Origin: Marinobacter xestospongiae
GTDB lineage: Bacteria; Pseudomonadota; Gammaproteobacteria; Pseudomonadales; Oleiphilaceae
DNA: 64,000 nt
Reading direction: 5' to 3'
Assembly: GCF_023156385.1 (NCBI RefSeq)
Contig: NZ_JAKZAK010000008.1
Coordinates: forward strand, 124,001-188,000
This document shows positions 36,123 through 44,509 of the stretch, piece after piece. A program made the position numbers and the translations under genes. Every line of letters begins with the position of its first letter. Positions within the stretch are counted from its first letter, which is position 1. Under the pieces are notes generated by a model, which saw only the letters and a program-made list of their open reading frames with translations, made no database searches and was not told the origin of the DNA.

Positions 36123-36611
36123 ATGGCATCCCAAAGCGGACAACAGAATCAGTCCCAGGACGATCAGGTACTCCAGTATGTGACGTTCCGGCTGGATGAT
36201 GAGACCTACGGTATCGATGTAATGCAGATCCAGGAAGTCCTGCGCTACACCGAGATTGCGCCGGTACCGGGAGCCCCGGACTACGTGCTGGGCATCATCA
36301 ACCTGCGCGGCAACGTGGTCACAGTGATCGACACCCGGCGCCGGTTCGGCCTGGCCGACGCGGAAGTGACCGACGCCACCCGGATAGTGGTGATGGAGTC
36401 TGCCAACCAGGTGATGGGCATTCTGGTGGATTCAGTGGCGGAAGTGGTGTACCTGAAAGCCAGCGAAATTGAGACGGCACCAAACGTGGGTAACGAGGAA
36501 AGCGCCAAGTTTATCCAGGGTGTCTGCAACAAGAACGGCGAACTCATCATCCTGGTGGAGTTCGACAAGATGCTGTCCGACAGCGAGTGGGCTGAAATCG
36601 CATCACTCTGA
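36123..36611 (+). CDS. cheW: Chemotaxis coupling protein CheW
   Basis: A 162-residue adaptor joining CheA to receptors. CheW fold motifs are YVTFRLDDETYGIDVMQIQE, ILRYTEIAPVPGAPDYVLG-type core with GIINLRGNVVTVIDTRRRFG, and GILVDSVAEVVYL. A strong AGGAGACG site precedes the ATG. Next gene after parP, as in Pseudomonas. Confidence 0.96.
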   Translation: MASQSGQQNQSQDDQVLQYVTFRLDDETYGIDVMQIQEVLRYTEIAPVPGAPDYVLGIINLRGNVVTVIDTRRRFGLADAEVTDATRIVVMESANQVMGILVDSVAEVVYLKASEIETAPNVGNEESAKFIQGVCNKNGELIILVEFDKMLSDSEWAEIASL

Positions 36612-36686
36612 GGCAGGGTTTCCCGAACCCGCCCGGGGTTGTCCGATGAAGCCCGCCACGATCGGCAAGGTGGAGGACAACCCGCT

Positions 36687-37079
36687 ATGAACGTTGATTG
36701 GATGACTTACGCGCCCTGGCTGGCCACTGCGGTGGTGGCAATTGCTCTGGTGGCGCATGCCGTCGTAACCCAGCGCCAGCTTCGCGCCCTGCAGACACAG
36801 CTCAAGCAGCGTTGCGACACCCTGGGGCGGGAGCTGCATGCCACCGGCAGCGGCAGCATGGGCGTAGGCCAGCGGGTGGTGGAATGTGAGCGTCGCCTGC
36901 ATGAGCTGCGCAGCACCCTTGATGAAATGCGTCAGAATGACCCGCTGCGGGTTTCTTATGACGAAGCCTCCCGCCTGGTTGAACTCGGTGCCGATATCGA
37001 CGATCTTATGAATACCTGCGGAATCTCCCGACCCGAAGCGGAGCTGGTGTCGGCGCTGAACAAGAAACGCGCCGCCTGA
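36687..37079 (+). CDS. DUF2802-type small membrane protein
   Basis: A 130-residue protein with an N-terminal membrane helix (about 7-27; APWLATAVVAIALVAHAVV), a coiled-coil stretch (RQLRALQTQLKQRCDTLGRE) and a C-terminal helix-turn-helix-like segment (ASRLVELGADIDDLMNTCGI, SRPEAELVSAL). I chose the ATG at 36687, 10 bases after TGGAGG. The gene directly after cheW is of this type in Pseudomonas. Its role is unknown; position suggests chemotaxis or polar function. Confidence 0.75.
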   Translation: MNVDWMTYAPWLATAVVAIALVAHAVVTQRQLRALQTQLKQRCDTLGRELHATGSGSMGVGQRVVECERRLHELRSTLDEMRQNDPLRVSYDEASRLVELGADIDDLMNTCGISRPEAELVSALNKKRAA

Positions 37080-37146
37080 TGGACCGGGGCCAGTTGTTGT
37101 CAGGGTAGATTTCGCACGCTGTCCTCACTGACCCGAGTCCATACTG

Positions 37147-39414
37147 ATGTCACTAAGCCCTACCAAGGTGGAGGCCCTGGCCTCCATTCCGCGAACCGAA
37201 TTTGTTGCCTCCCCGGATCTGGCCGCCTCGATCTCCGGCCATTCCATCCCCCCGGAGCCGCTGGTTCGTCATCTCCTGAAAATTCTGCCGCCGTTCTCCC
37301 GGGAGCAGGTGGTCATGCACATCGGCGGCGGTGCCGGTTACCTGGCGGCGGTGCTGTCCCGACTGGTGGCACAGGTGGTGTACGTAGAGCGGCAGGCGGC
37401 GATTGCCAACGCCGCCACTCGACGCTTTGAGAAGCTGAGCCTCGACAACATTGCAGTACGGATCGACGACGCCCGGCCGGGTTTTGATCCGGGGCAGACC
37501 TTCGACGTGATTCTTGCCACCACCTTTCTGGAGGACTGGGACTTCCTGATCCCCTGTCTGGCCGAGGGCGGTGTGCTGTACGCCCTGGAAGGTCGGGAGG
37601 GGCCGGTGCCCGGGTTGGTTATGCTGCGGCGGAACCGGGAGCGGTTGGTGCGTCAGCGCACTCTGGGCTGGCTGGACTTTGCCCGTACCACCGAGCAGAT
37701 CCTGATGGATATGGGCGTTATCGACCGCAAGGCGCTGAAAATGGCCAAGGCCCAGGCCGCCAGCGGCAATCGTCGCCTGCTGGATGTGCTCCATGGCCAG
37801 CTCCATCTGGAAGATCGGGAACTCTACGCCAACCTGGCCCGTCAACGGGGGATACCCTTCGTTGAGGCCGATCTGGTGATGAACCAGCTCGATCACCGGC
37901 TGTTTGGCCGCTTTTCCCGAACCTTTCTCGATCTGTCCCGGTTGATTCCGCTGTGGACCGACGCTGACGGCCTGGTGGTGGCCACCGATGACCCGGATGC
38001 CCGCAAGGAACAGTTGGAGCGCATGAGTGGCGACCAGGCCGTGCGGGTGGTGTTGGTAACGCCAACAGACTATCGCCGGCTCTGGACCACGCTCGACCTG
38101 TCGGAGAAGGGCAGTCGGTTTGCCTCCGAGCATGCCGGTTCAGGCGGTCGTAGCGAGTCTCACGATGCGGTACTCGGTGACAGTCAGGAAGCTGGCCATA
38201 TCAGCCCCTATCTGGTGTCGATCTACGAATCCATCCTGCTGGAAGCTGCCAGCGAGAAAGCCAGTGACATCCACATCGAGCAGTACGGTGACCAGGTTCG
38301 GTTGCGTCTACGGGTGGATGGTGAATTGCACGACCTTAACCAGTACCAACTCTCTGACCGTGAGCTCAAGGGGCTGATTAACGTCATCAAGCTGCGGGCG
38401 GAGCTGAACATAGCCGAGCACCGGTTGCCACAGGGTGGACGTTCGCGCCTGCGACTGGCGGATCAGGAATACGATCTGCGGGTCCAGACCCAGCCGTCGC
38501 TGCACGGCGAGCATGTGGTGATCCGCCTGCTGCCCCAGACCGGCCGAGCCATGACCATTGCCGAACTGGGCATGTCGGCGCGTATCGGCGCCCACTATGA
38601 GCGGCTGCTGGCGAACCCGTCCGGCCTGGTGCTGGTGGTGGGGCCGACCGGCTCCGGCAAGTCGACCACCCTTTACGCCGGCCTGCAGACCCTGGCGGAC
38701 GATGGTCGTCGGAAGGTGATCACCGTGGAAGACCCGATTGAATACTCCATTGACCGGGTCCAGCAGACCCGGGTGCGCAGTGAGATCGGTTTCGGGTTCT
38801 CCGATGCCATGCGGTCGTTCGTGCGCCAGGACCCGGATGTCATCATGGTGGGAGAAATCCGCGACCAGGAAACCGCCCTGGAGGCCATTCGCGCCTCCCA
38901 GACCGGTCACGTGGTGCTTTCCACACTGCACTGCAACGACGCGGTGGATGCCCTGCAGCGGCTTTACGATCTGGGCATTCACCCCAACTCCATTGCCGGT
39001 GAGCTGATGGCGGTAATTGCCCAGCGGCTGGCGAAACGGATCTGCGAGCAGTGTCGCCAGCCCGCGGACGCCGATCCTGCCATCCTGGCGGAGCTTTTCC
39101 CCACCGGCACCCCGGACAACTTCCACTGCTTTGAGGGCAAAGGCTGTGCCGCCTGCAACGGGCGGGGCACCCGTGGTCGGGTGGCGGTCATCGAATACCT
39201 GGAGGTAGACGCGGATATCCGCAACGCCATTTCCGGCCAGCCCCCCATCGGCGAGATGCGCTGGCGGGCGCTGGACGGCGGACTGGTGACCATGCGCGAC
39301 AGCGCCCTGGATCACGTGATTGAAGGCCGGATTCCGTTGTCGGAACTGCCGCGAATCCTGCCGCGCGAACGCATGGCACCGGAAGTCCGTGGCGGACGGA
39401 GGCAAACACAATGA
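37147..39414 (+). CDS. PCMT-like / MshEN / GspE-PilB fusion ATPase
   Basis: A 755-residue three-part protein. Residues 1-165 resemble protein-L-isoaspartate methyltransferase (GHSIPPEPLVRHLLKIL; SAM loop VVMHIGGGAGYLAAVL; FDVILATTFLEDWDFL), but the catalytic Ser of the usual ISxP motif is replaced by Pro. Residues about 166-300 are MshEN/GspE_N-like. Residues about 345-755 form a GspE/PilB ATPase: Walker A GPTGSGKS (499-506), Asp box TVEDPIEYSI, Walker B PDVIMVGEIRDQ, His box TGHVVLSTLHCND and a CxxC...CxxC zinc site. No GspF/PilC, pseudopilin or secretin is nearby. Its last four bases overlap the MoxR ATPase. Function unknown; a motor for an unlinked pilus or secretion machine is possible. 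Confidence 0.85.
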   Translation: MSLSPTKVEALASIPRTEFVASPDLAASISGHSIPPEPLVRHLLKILPPFSREQVVMHIGGGAGYLAAVLSRLVAQVVYVERQAAIANAATRRFEKLSLDNIAVRIDDARPGFDPGQTFDVILATTFLEDWDFLIPCLAEGGVLYALEGREGPVPGLVMLRRNRERLVRQRTLGWLDFARTTEQILMDMGVIDRKALKMAKAQAASGNRRLLDVLHGQLHLEDRELYANLARQRGIPFVEADLVMNQLDHRLFGRFSRTFLDLSRLIPLWTDADGLVVATDDPDARKEQLERMSGDQAVRVVLVTPTDYRRLWTTLDLSEKGSRFASEHAGSGGRSESHDAVLGDSQEAGHISPYLVSIYESILLEAASEKASDIHIEQYGDQVRLRLRVDGELHDLNQYQLSDRELKGLINVIKLRAELNIAEHRLPQGGRSRLRLADQEYDLRVQTQPSLHGEHVVIRLLPQTGRAMTIAELGMSARIGAHYERLLANPSGLVLVVGPTGSGKSTTLYAGLQTLADDGRRKVITVEDPIEYSIDRVQQTRVRSEIGFGFSDAMRSFVRQDPDVIMVGEIRDQETALEAIRASQTGHVVLSTLHCNDAVDALQRLYDLGIHPNSIAGELMAVIAQRLAKRICEQCRQPADADPAILAELFPTGTPDNFHCFEGKGCAACNGRGTRGRVAVIEYLEVDADIRNAISGQPPIGEMRWRALDGGLVTMRDSALDHVIEGRIPLSELPRILPRERMAPEVRGGRRQTQ

Positions 39415-40502
39415 GTACCGAGCAGTCTATCCAGCGGCCACCGGCAGAGCAGACCTACCGCCATGAACTGGAGCGCCTGAAAGCCCAGGATACCGGCCAG
39501 TGTCCACCGGGCTGGTTGTTGTCGCCCGCCATGGTGGAGCGTTTTATCCTCGGCGATGAAGGGCTGCGGGTCAGCCGCAAGTTTGTGTCTGACCCCGGCC
39601 GGGTACGCCGGATTCTGGTGTCATTGTGTACCCACCGTGGCTGCCTGCTGGTGGGAGAGCCCGGTACCGCCAAGTCCTGGCTCTCGGAACTGATTACCGC
39701 TGCGGTCTCCGGCCAGTCGACCCTGACCCTGCAGGGTGGTGCCGTTAACCGGGTTGACCAGTTGCTGTACCGCTGGAACGACACCATCCTGGCGGAACGC
39801 GGTCCCTGCCGGGAGGCGCTGGTACCCAGCCCGCTGTTGCGGGGTATGGAGCGGGGGCAGTTGGTCCGTTTCGAGGAGCTGGCCCGGTGTCCGCAACCGC
39901 TGCAGGACGCTTTGTTATCAATTCTGTCTGACCGGGTTGCCATTGTGCCGGAGCTGCCGGGGGCGGACGGCGTTATCCAGGCCCGAGGAGGGTTCAACGT
40001 GATTGCCACATCGAACTCGGTGGATGAGGGCCTCTTCCGCATGAGCGCGGCGCTGAAACGCCGGCTGGACTTTGAGGAGATCCGGCCCATTGCCCGGGTG
40101 GAGGATGAGATTGAAGTGGTGCAGCGGGAACTGGCTTCCCATAACCGCCGCGCCGGCATTGAGCCAAGCCTGGACCCGGGGGTGATTGAGGCGCTGGTGA
40201 CCCTGTTCCATGAGGTCCGCAACGGCCAGACCCTGGATGGGCGCAGTACTGACCGCCTGGCTGGCGCCGCGTTGTCGACGGCGGAAGCGGTTTCGGTGGC
40301 CCACGCCACCTGTCTGCATGCCTGTTACTTCGGCGACGGCCAGATGACGCCGGAAACCCTGATGCACCACCTGGTGGGATCGGCGTTGAAAGACCAGCCG
40401 GACGATCGTCGCCGTCTGCGACACTACTTTGATACCGAGGTGGCTACCCGCAAAGGCAAGGTCTGGGGCGCCCTATATCGCTATCGTGACCTGTTGAGTT
40501 AG
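39411..40502 (+). CDS. MoxR-type AAA+ ATPase
   Basis: A 363-residue ATPase with Walker A LLVGEPGTAKSWLSELI, Walker B LVRFEELARCP, sensor 1 FNVIATSNSVDEG and an arginine-finger region (LKRRLDFEEI). From memory it looks closest to the MoxR subgroup found beside von Willebrand A and DUF5682 proteins, but no such partner is adjacent. The start overlaps the fusion-ATPase stop as ATGA, so the two are probably made together. The end overlaps convergently with the fhlB stop. Role unknown; MoxR proteins usually remodel or insert cofactors into partner complexes. Confidence 0.8.
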   Translation: MSTEQSIQRPPAEQTYRHELERLKAQDTGQCPPGWLLSPAMVERFILGDEGLRVSRKFVSDPGRVRRILVSLCTHRGCLLVGEPGTAKSWLSELITAAVSGQSTLTLQGGAVNRVDQLLYRWNDTILAERGPCREALVPSPLLRGMERGQLVRFEELARCPQPLQDALLSILSDRVAIVPELPGADGVIQARGGFNVIATSNSVDEGLFRMSAALKRRLDFEEIRPIARVEDEIEVVQRELASHNRRAGIEPSLDPGVIEALVTLFHEVRNGQTLDGRSTDRLAGAALSTAEAVSVAHATCLHACYFGDGQMTPETLMHHLVGSALKDQPDDRRRLRHYFDTEVATRKGKVWGALYRYRDLLS

Positions 40503-40831
40503 TCCTGGGCTCCTTGCCCCGATTCGGCGTTTCTGGAGCCTGTCGACGCGGCGCCACCGGCGTCTTCCGGGGTTTTGCCCTGCAGGTTGAACGCGAAGGC
40601 CAGGATCTCGGCGATGACCCGGTACAGGGTTTCGGGGATTTCCTCGTCCAGCTCGAGCCGGCCGAGAATACCGGCCAGCTCCGGGTTCTCGTACAGCGGG
40701 ACGCCGTGTTCACGGGCGATACGGATGATTTCCTCCGCCAGTTCGTGGGTGCCGGTGGCACTGACCGTTGGCGCCTTGCTGCCGTCGTACCTGAGGGCAA
40801 CGGCGGTTTGAGGCGTGGTTGTCTGGTTCAT
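40499..40831 (-). CDS. fhlB: FhlB, free FlhB C-terminal-domain homologue
   Basis: A 110-residue soluble protein aligning with the post-cleavage domain of FlhB: AVALRYDGSKAPTVSATGT, then EIIRIAREHGVPLYENPELA and EIPETLYRVIAEILAFAFNL. It lacks the NPTH site and all membrane helices. The ATG at 40831 overlaps the upstream FliK-like stop (ATGA); a frame to 40996 is unlikely. FhlB can partly stand in for the cleaved FlhB fragment in other species. Its stop overlaps the MoxR gene stop on the other strand. Confidence 0.88.
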   Translation of the reverse strand: MNQTTTPQTAVALRYDGSKAPTVSATGTHELAEEIIRIAREHGVPLYENPELAGILGRLELDEEIPETLYRVIAEILAFAFNLQGKTPEDAGGAASTGSRNAESGQGAQD

Positions 40832-42180
40832 GCGCGGATATCCACCAGTCGATGTTCCAGCTGGGTTCTGGCGCCTTGCGGCTTGCCCTTGCGGCAATCC
40901 AGGTCCAGCACGTCGAGGCCCAGGTCGCGGAAGCCCTGGCGCAGTTGCGGCAGCTGGTCTTCCACCCGGGTCAGAGTCTGACTGCGTTCCGCCCACACCC
41001 GGGCGGAGACCTGTTCCTGCTGCAGCGCCACTTCAAAGTACAGTGGCCCCATCTCATCCAGATCCATGGCAAGGGAAAAACGCCATTGTGCGATGTGGCG
41101 TTTGCCTTCGCGGTTCTGGTCTTCGCGATCCCGCGCCTCGTGCTCAATGCGCAACTGGGCCAGCCGTGGCTGCTGTTCGGTATTGAGCCACGGCAGTTCC
41201 AGCAACCAGGTCGCGGTTGGCGCCGCGGCGGCCCCATCGGCGGTGGTGCGGGTGGTCAGTACCTGGCTATGGAGTTGGTTGACGGTCACCCGGTTCAGCA
41301 TGCCGGCCAACAGGCGCAGCATCTGGCCTACCGGCATAGGCTCCTGGCGGCCGGTTGCCGGTGGTGCCGGCAGCGGCTGGGGGAACTGCAGCGGAGATTG
41401 CACCAGTTCCGGGCTGGCCAGCGGCGTCAGACGACGGAACTGGCCAGCGTCGCTGCCCTGTTCTGCCAGCAGGGTGCTGACCACCCGTACCAGAGCCAGC
41501 TTGAGATCGGGGACCTCCTGGCTGCCACCGCGAGCCAGCCTCGCTTCAGCAAACAATCCGCTCTCGGCCAGCCATTGCCGCACCTGGGGCGCGAGGGTCT
41601 CCTTGCCGCCGGCCTGGCTCAGACTCTGCTGGCTGGGAAGTCGCGCGATGACCTGCTCAATGGCCTGGCGGACGGGGACAGGCAAGAGCGGTTGCTGGGC
41701 GCCGGGCAAACCGGACTGGCTGCCAGGGCCTGATGACGGCGGCGGTTGCAGCAGCCGCACCAGCTGGGCCAGCCCGCTATCCAGTCGTTGCTGCCAGGGC
41801 AGCCGTTGCGCCAGTGCCTGGGCAATGCGTGCTTCCGCCGGCGGTGCCAGTTTACCCAGCAGTTGCAGTTCGTTGCCCGCGCGCATCACCTTGACCAGAT
41901 CGCCCACGGCCAGTTGGGTCTCGCCAATGGCGGCATTGACGGTCAGCGGCTTGCCGCGGATGTCCAGCAACAGTTGCTGGCTGGCACCCTGTTGCTGGTT
42001 AAGGATGCGGGTGACCTTCGCCAGGATTTCGGCGCGATTGGCCAGTTGCAGCCGGTCCAGCTGGGCACGGGCGCTGTCTGCGGATGTCGCCGGGGCGGTG
42101 TCGCCCGCCGGTGCCGTTGTCGCGGGCTTGCCGGCTGGGGGCTCAGGGCTGGGCGGAGTTGGGCTGGTAGGTAGTTTCAT
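40828..42180 (-). CDS. FliK-like protein with Flg_hook domain
   Basis: A 450-residue protein with a Pro/Ala-rich N-terminus, a Gln-rich middle and a C-terminal Flg_hook-like domain (about 320-450; WRFSLAMDLDEMGPLYFEVA, LPQLRQGFRDLGLDVLDLDC). It is a second FliK-type gene beside the true fliK at 12269. It is co-transcribed and overlapping with fhlB, so both partners of the hook switch are duplicated as one unit. The ATG at 42180 is preferred to a TTG at 42189. Divergent from ccmA. Confidence 0.8.
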   Translation of the reverse strand: MKLPTSPTPPSPEPPAGKPATTAPAGDTAPATSADSARAQLDRLQLANRAEILAKVTRILNQQQGASQQLLLDIRGKPLTVNAAIGETQLAVGDLVKVMRAGNELQLLGKLAPPAEARIAQALAQRLPWQQRLDSGLAQLVRLLQPPPSSGPGSQSGLPGAQQPLLPVPVRQAIEQVIARLPSQQSLSQAGGKETLAPQVRQWLAESGLFAEARLARGGSQEVPDLKLALVRVVSTLLAEQGSDAGQFRRLTPLASPELVQSPLQFPQPLPAPPATGRQEPMPVGQMLRLLAGMLNRVTVNQLHSQVLTTRTTADGAAAAPTATWLLELPWLNTEQQPRLAQLRIEHEARDREDQNREGKRHIAQWRFSLAMDLDEMGPLYFEVALQQEQVSARVWAERSQTLTRVEDQLPQLRQGFRDLGLDVLDLDCRKGKPQGARTQLEHRLVDIRA

Positions 42181-42226
42181 CGTGACCAATTGACTTCAGA
42201 CAAAAGCAATCTCGCCCGCGGTTCGC

Positions 42227-42232
42227 TATAAT
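42227..42232 (+). promoter_or_regulatory. Candidate -10 element of the ccm operon
   Basis: A perfect TATAAT within CGCTATAATGCGC lies 111 bases before the ccmA start, in the gap divergent from the FliK-like gene. No good TTGACA sits at 16-18 bases, so an activator or a weak -35 is likely. The 152-base gap holds no gene. Confidence 0.4.
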
Positions 42233-42342
42233 GCGCGCGGCTGGCGTACCACCGGGAATGGACCCGAACGGCCGGCTCCGATGTTGATTCCGGTTCTCCC
42301 AAGGATGGCAGTAACCGGCACCGTTCCCGACCTGAGGCCCTG

Positions 42343-42987
42343 ATGTCTTCGCCGATGCTACAGGCTGTCGATCTACAATGTGAACGCGATGACCGAATCC
42401 TGTTTCGGGGCCTGGATTTCTCCATAGTGCCCGGGACCGTGACCCGTGTCGAGGGCCCGAACGGCGCGGGCAAGACCACGCTGCTGCGTATTCTGGCTGG
42501 GCTGAACGACCATTTCAGTGGCGAACTCCTGTGGCTCGGCGAGCGCTGGCAGTCCCAGCGGGAGGCGTTCCTGCGGAACCTGCTCTACCTTGGCCACCGG
42601 CCCGGCATCAAGCCGTTGCTGACCCCCCTGGAAAACCTTCGTGCACTGACCGCGGTTCGCCGACCGGTCAGCGATCAGGCGATGAAACAGGCTCTGGATG
42701 GTACTGGATTGCAGGGTTACTACGATGTGCCCTGCCGCAATCTGTCGGCAGGCCAGCAGCGCCGGGTGGCGCTGGCGCGCCTGCTGATCGCCGATGAACC
42801 GTTGTGGCTGCTGGACGAACCGTTCACCGCACTGGACCGCCACGGGGTGGCCGGGCTTGAGCAGTTGTTGCTGGATCATGCCGCCAGTGGCGGTGCGGCG
42901 GTGGTGACCACTCACCACGAACTGGATCTGCCCGGGATGGCACGGATTACTCTGGGTGCCAGCCCCGCCGGGGAGGCGCCGTCATGA
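42343..42987 (+). CDS. ccmA: Cytochrome c maturation ABC transporter ATPase CcmA
   Basis: A 214-residue ATP-binding subunit. Walker A GPNGAGKTTLLRILAG, signature LSAGQQRRVALARLL and Walker B LWLLDEPFTALD are intact. With CcmB it drives release of holo-CcmE from the CcmC complex. Overlaps ccmB by four bases. First of nine ccm genes on the plus strand. Confidence 0.96.
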   Translation: MSSPMLQAVDLQCERDDRILFRGLDFSIVPGTVTRVEGPNGAGKTTLLRILAGLNDHFSGELLWLGERWQSQREAFLRNLLYLGHRPGIKPLLTPLENLRALTAVRRPVSDQAMKQALDGTGLQGYYDVPCRNLSAGQQRRVALARLLIADEPLWLLDEPFTALDRHGVAGLEQLLLDHAASGGAAVVTTHHELDLPGMARITLGASPAGEAPS

Positions 42988-43706
42988 CTGCCCGACAGCC
43001 CGGTGTGGCACTGGTTACTGCCCAGGTGGGTACCGCCAGTGCAATGTGGACGGTGGTGCGCCGGGACCTGAAATCCAGTTTCCGCCAGCGTCAGGATCTG
43101 CTCAACCCACTGCTGTTTTTCTTCATGGTGGTGACCCTGTTCCCCCTTGGTGTTAGCCCGGAAGTGTCATTCCTGCAGCGTTCCGGCAGCGGTATCCTGT
43201 GGGTGGCGGCGCTGCTGGCCACCCTGCTGTCGCTCGATCACCTGTTCCGTCACGATTTTGACGATGGCACCTTGGAGCAGATGGTGCTTCAGCCCCAGCC
43301 GCTGTTTCTGCTGGTGTTGGCGAAGACTCTGGCACACTGGCTGGTTACCGGATTGCCGCTGATTCTGCTGGCTCCGGTGCTGGGCATAATGTTGCATCTT
43401 GAAGGGAACTCTATTGCGGTTTTGTGTCTAACGCTGCTGATTGGCACACCGGTGCTGAGCCTGATAGGAGCCATCGGTGCGGCGTTGACGCTGGGATTAC
43501 GGGCCGGGGGGGTGTTGTTGTCCCTGCTCATCATCCCGCTGTACATTCCGGTGCTGATTTTCGGCACCGGTACCGTCGCGGCGGCGGCGGATGGTACGCC
43601 AGTCGGTGGCTACCTGGCGCTGATGGCGGCGTTTCTGGTGCTGGCGATCACACTGGCACCGTTTGCTGCCGCGGCGGCACTGAGAATCAGTCTGTCCAAC
43701 AGCTGA
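42984..43706 (+). CDS. ccmB: Heme exporter membrane protein CcmB
   Basis: A 240-residue six-helix membrane subunit of the CcmAB complex. Family patterns are LNPLLFFFMVVTLFPLGVSP, FDDGTLEQMVLQPQPLFLLV and GGVLLSLLIIPLYIPVLIFG. Starts inside the last codons of ccmA. Confidence 0.95.
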   Translation: MTARQPGVALVTAQVGTASAMWTVVRRDLKSSFRQRQDLLNPLLFFFMVVTLFPLGVSPEVSFLQRSGSGILWVAALLATLLSLDHLFRHDFDDGTLEQMVLQPQPLFLLVLAKTLAHWLVTGLPLILLAPVLGIMLHLEGNSIAVLCLTLLIGTPVLSLIGAIGAALTLGLRAGGVLLSLLIIPLYIPVLIFGTGTVAAAADGTPVGGYLALMAAFLVLAITLAPFAAAAALRISLSNS

Positions 43707-43761
43707 CAAAGCTGGAGCCGACGACCAGGCTCCCAATAAAAGATGAGATGGTAAGTACCTG

Positions 43762-44505
43762 ATGTGGCAATTCTTTCATAAACTTGGCTCGCCCAAGTGG
43801 TTCTATGGCATCGCCAATCGATTCATGCCATGGCTGTTCTGGCTGGGCCTGGCCCTGCTGCTGGGCGGCCTGGTCTGGGGCCTGGCCTTCGCCCCCAAGG
43901 ATTACCTCCAGGGCAACAGTTACCGCATCATCTTTATCCACGTTCCCAGTGCCTTCCTGGCCCAGTCGGTGTACGTCATGATGGCGGTCGCCGGGGTGGT
44001 GACCCTGGTCTGGCGGATGAAGCTGGCGGATCTGTTCGTCAAGGCGGCGGCCCCGGTGGGGGCGGTACTGACCTTCCTGGCACTGTTTACCGGTGCGGTC
44101 TGGGGCAAGCCGACCTGGGGTACCTGGTGGATCTGGGATGCCCGTCTTACCTCCATGCTGATCCTGCTGTTCCTGTACCTGGGGGTGGTGTTCCTGGGGA
44201 GCGCCATCTCCGATGAGAAATCCTCCGCGCGGGCGGTTGCCGTATTGGTACTGGTGGGTGTGGTGAACATCCCCATCATCAAGTACTCGGTGGAGTGGTG
44301 GAACACGCTGCATCAGCCGGCGACCTTCAAGTTGACCGAGAAGCCCAGCATGCCGGCAGAAATGTGGGTCCCGCTGCTGTTGTCGGTGCTGGGCCTCTAC
44401 CTGCTGTTCGGCTGGCTTGCCTGCCTGCGCATGCAAACCGAAATCCTTATCCGCGAGCGCCGCACTCGCTGGGTCAAAGACTTTGTCAGTACGGGAGGGC
44501 ACTGA
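43762..44505 (+). CDS. ccmC: Heme lyase subunit CcmC
   Basis: A 247-residue six-helix membrane protein that presents heme to CcmE. The WWD heme-handling motif is [13 protein letters not shown] (about residue 115-127), with the conserved [19 protein letters not shown] and [20 protein letters not shown] around it. It follows ccmB by 55 bases. Confidence 0.96.
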   Translation: MWQFFHKLGSPKWFYGIANRFMPWLFWLGLALLLGGLVWGLAFAPKDYLQGNSYRIIFIHVPSAFLAQSVYVMMAVAGVVTLVWRMKLADLFVKAAAPVGAVLTFLALFTGAVWGKPTWGTWWIWDARLTSMLILLFLYLGVVFLGSAISDEKSSARAVAVLVLVGVVNIPIIKYSVEWWNTLHQPATFKLTEKPSMPAEMWVPLLLSVLGLYLLFGWLACLRMQTEILIRERRTRWVKDFVSTGGH

Positions 44506-44509
44506 TTCC

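Noticed and set aside
37147..39414. Fusion ATPase as a conventional type II secretion or pilus locus
   Set aside because: No secretin, platform, pseudopilin or prepilin peptidase gene is present on either side within the window.
41066..42193. 375-codon plus-strand frame opposite the FliK-like gene
   Set aside because: Ser/Trp/Cys-rich composition typical of a GC-rich off-frame; the minus-strand frame has the Flg_hook domain.
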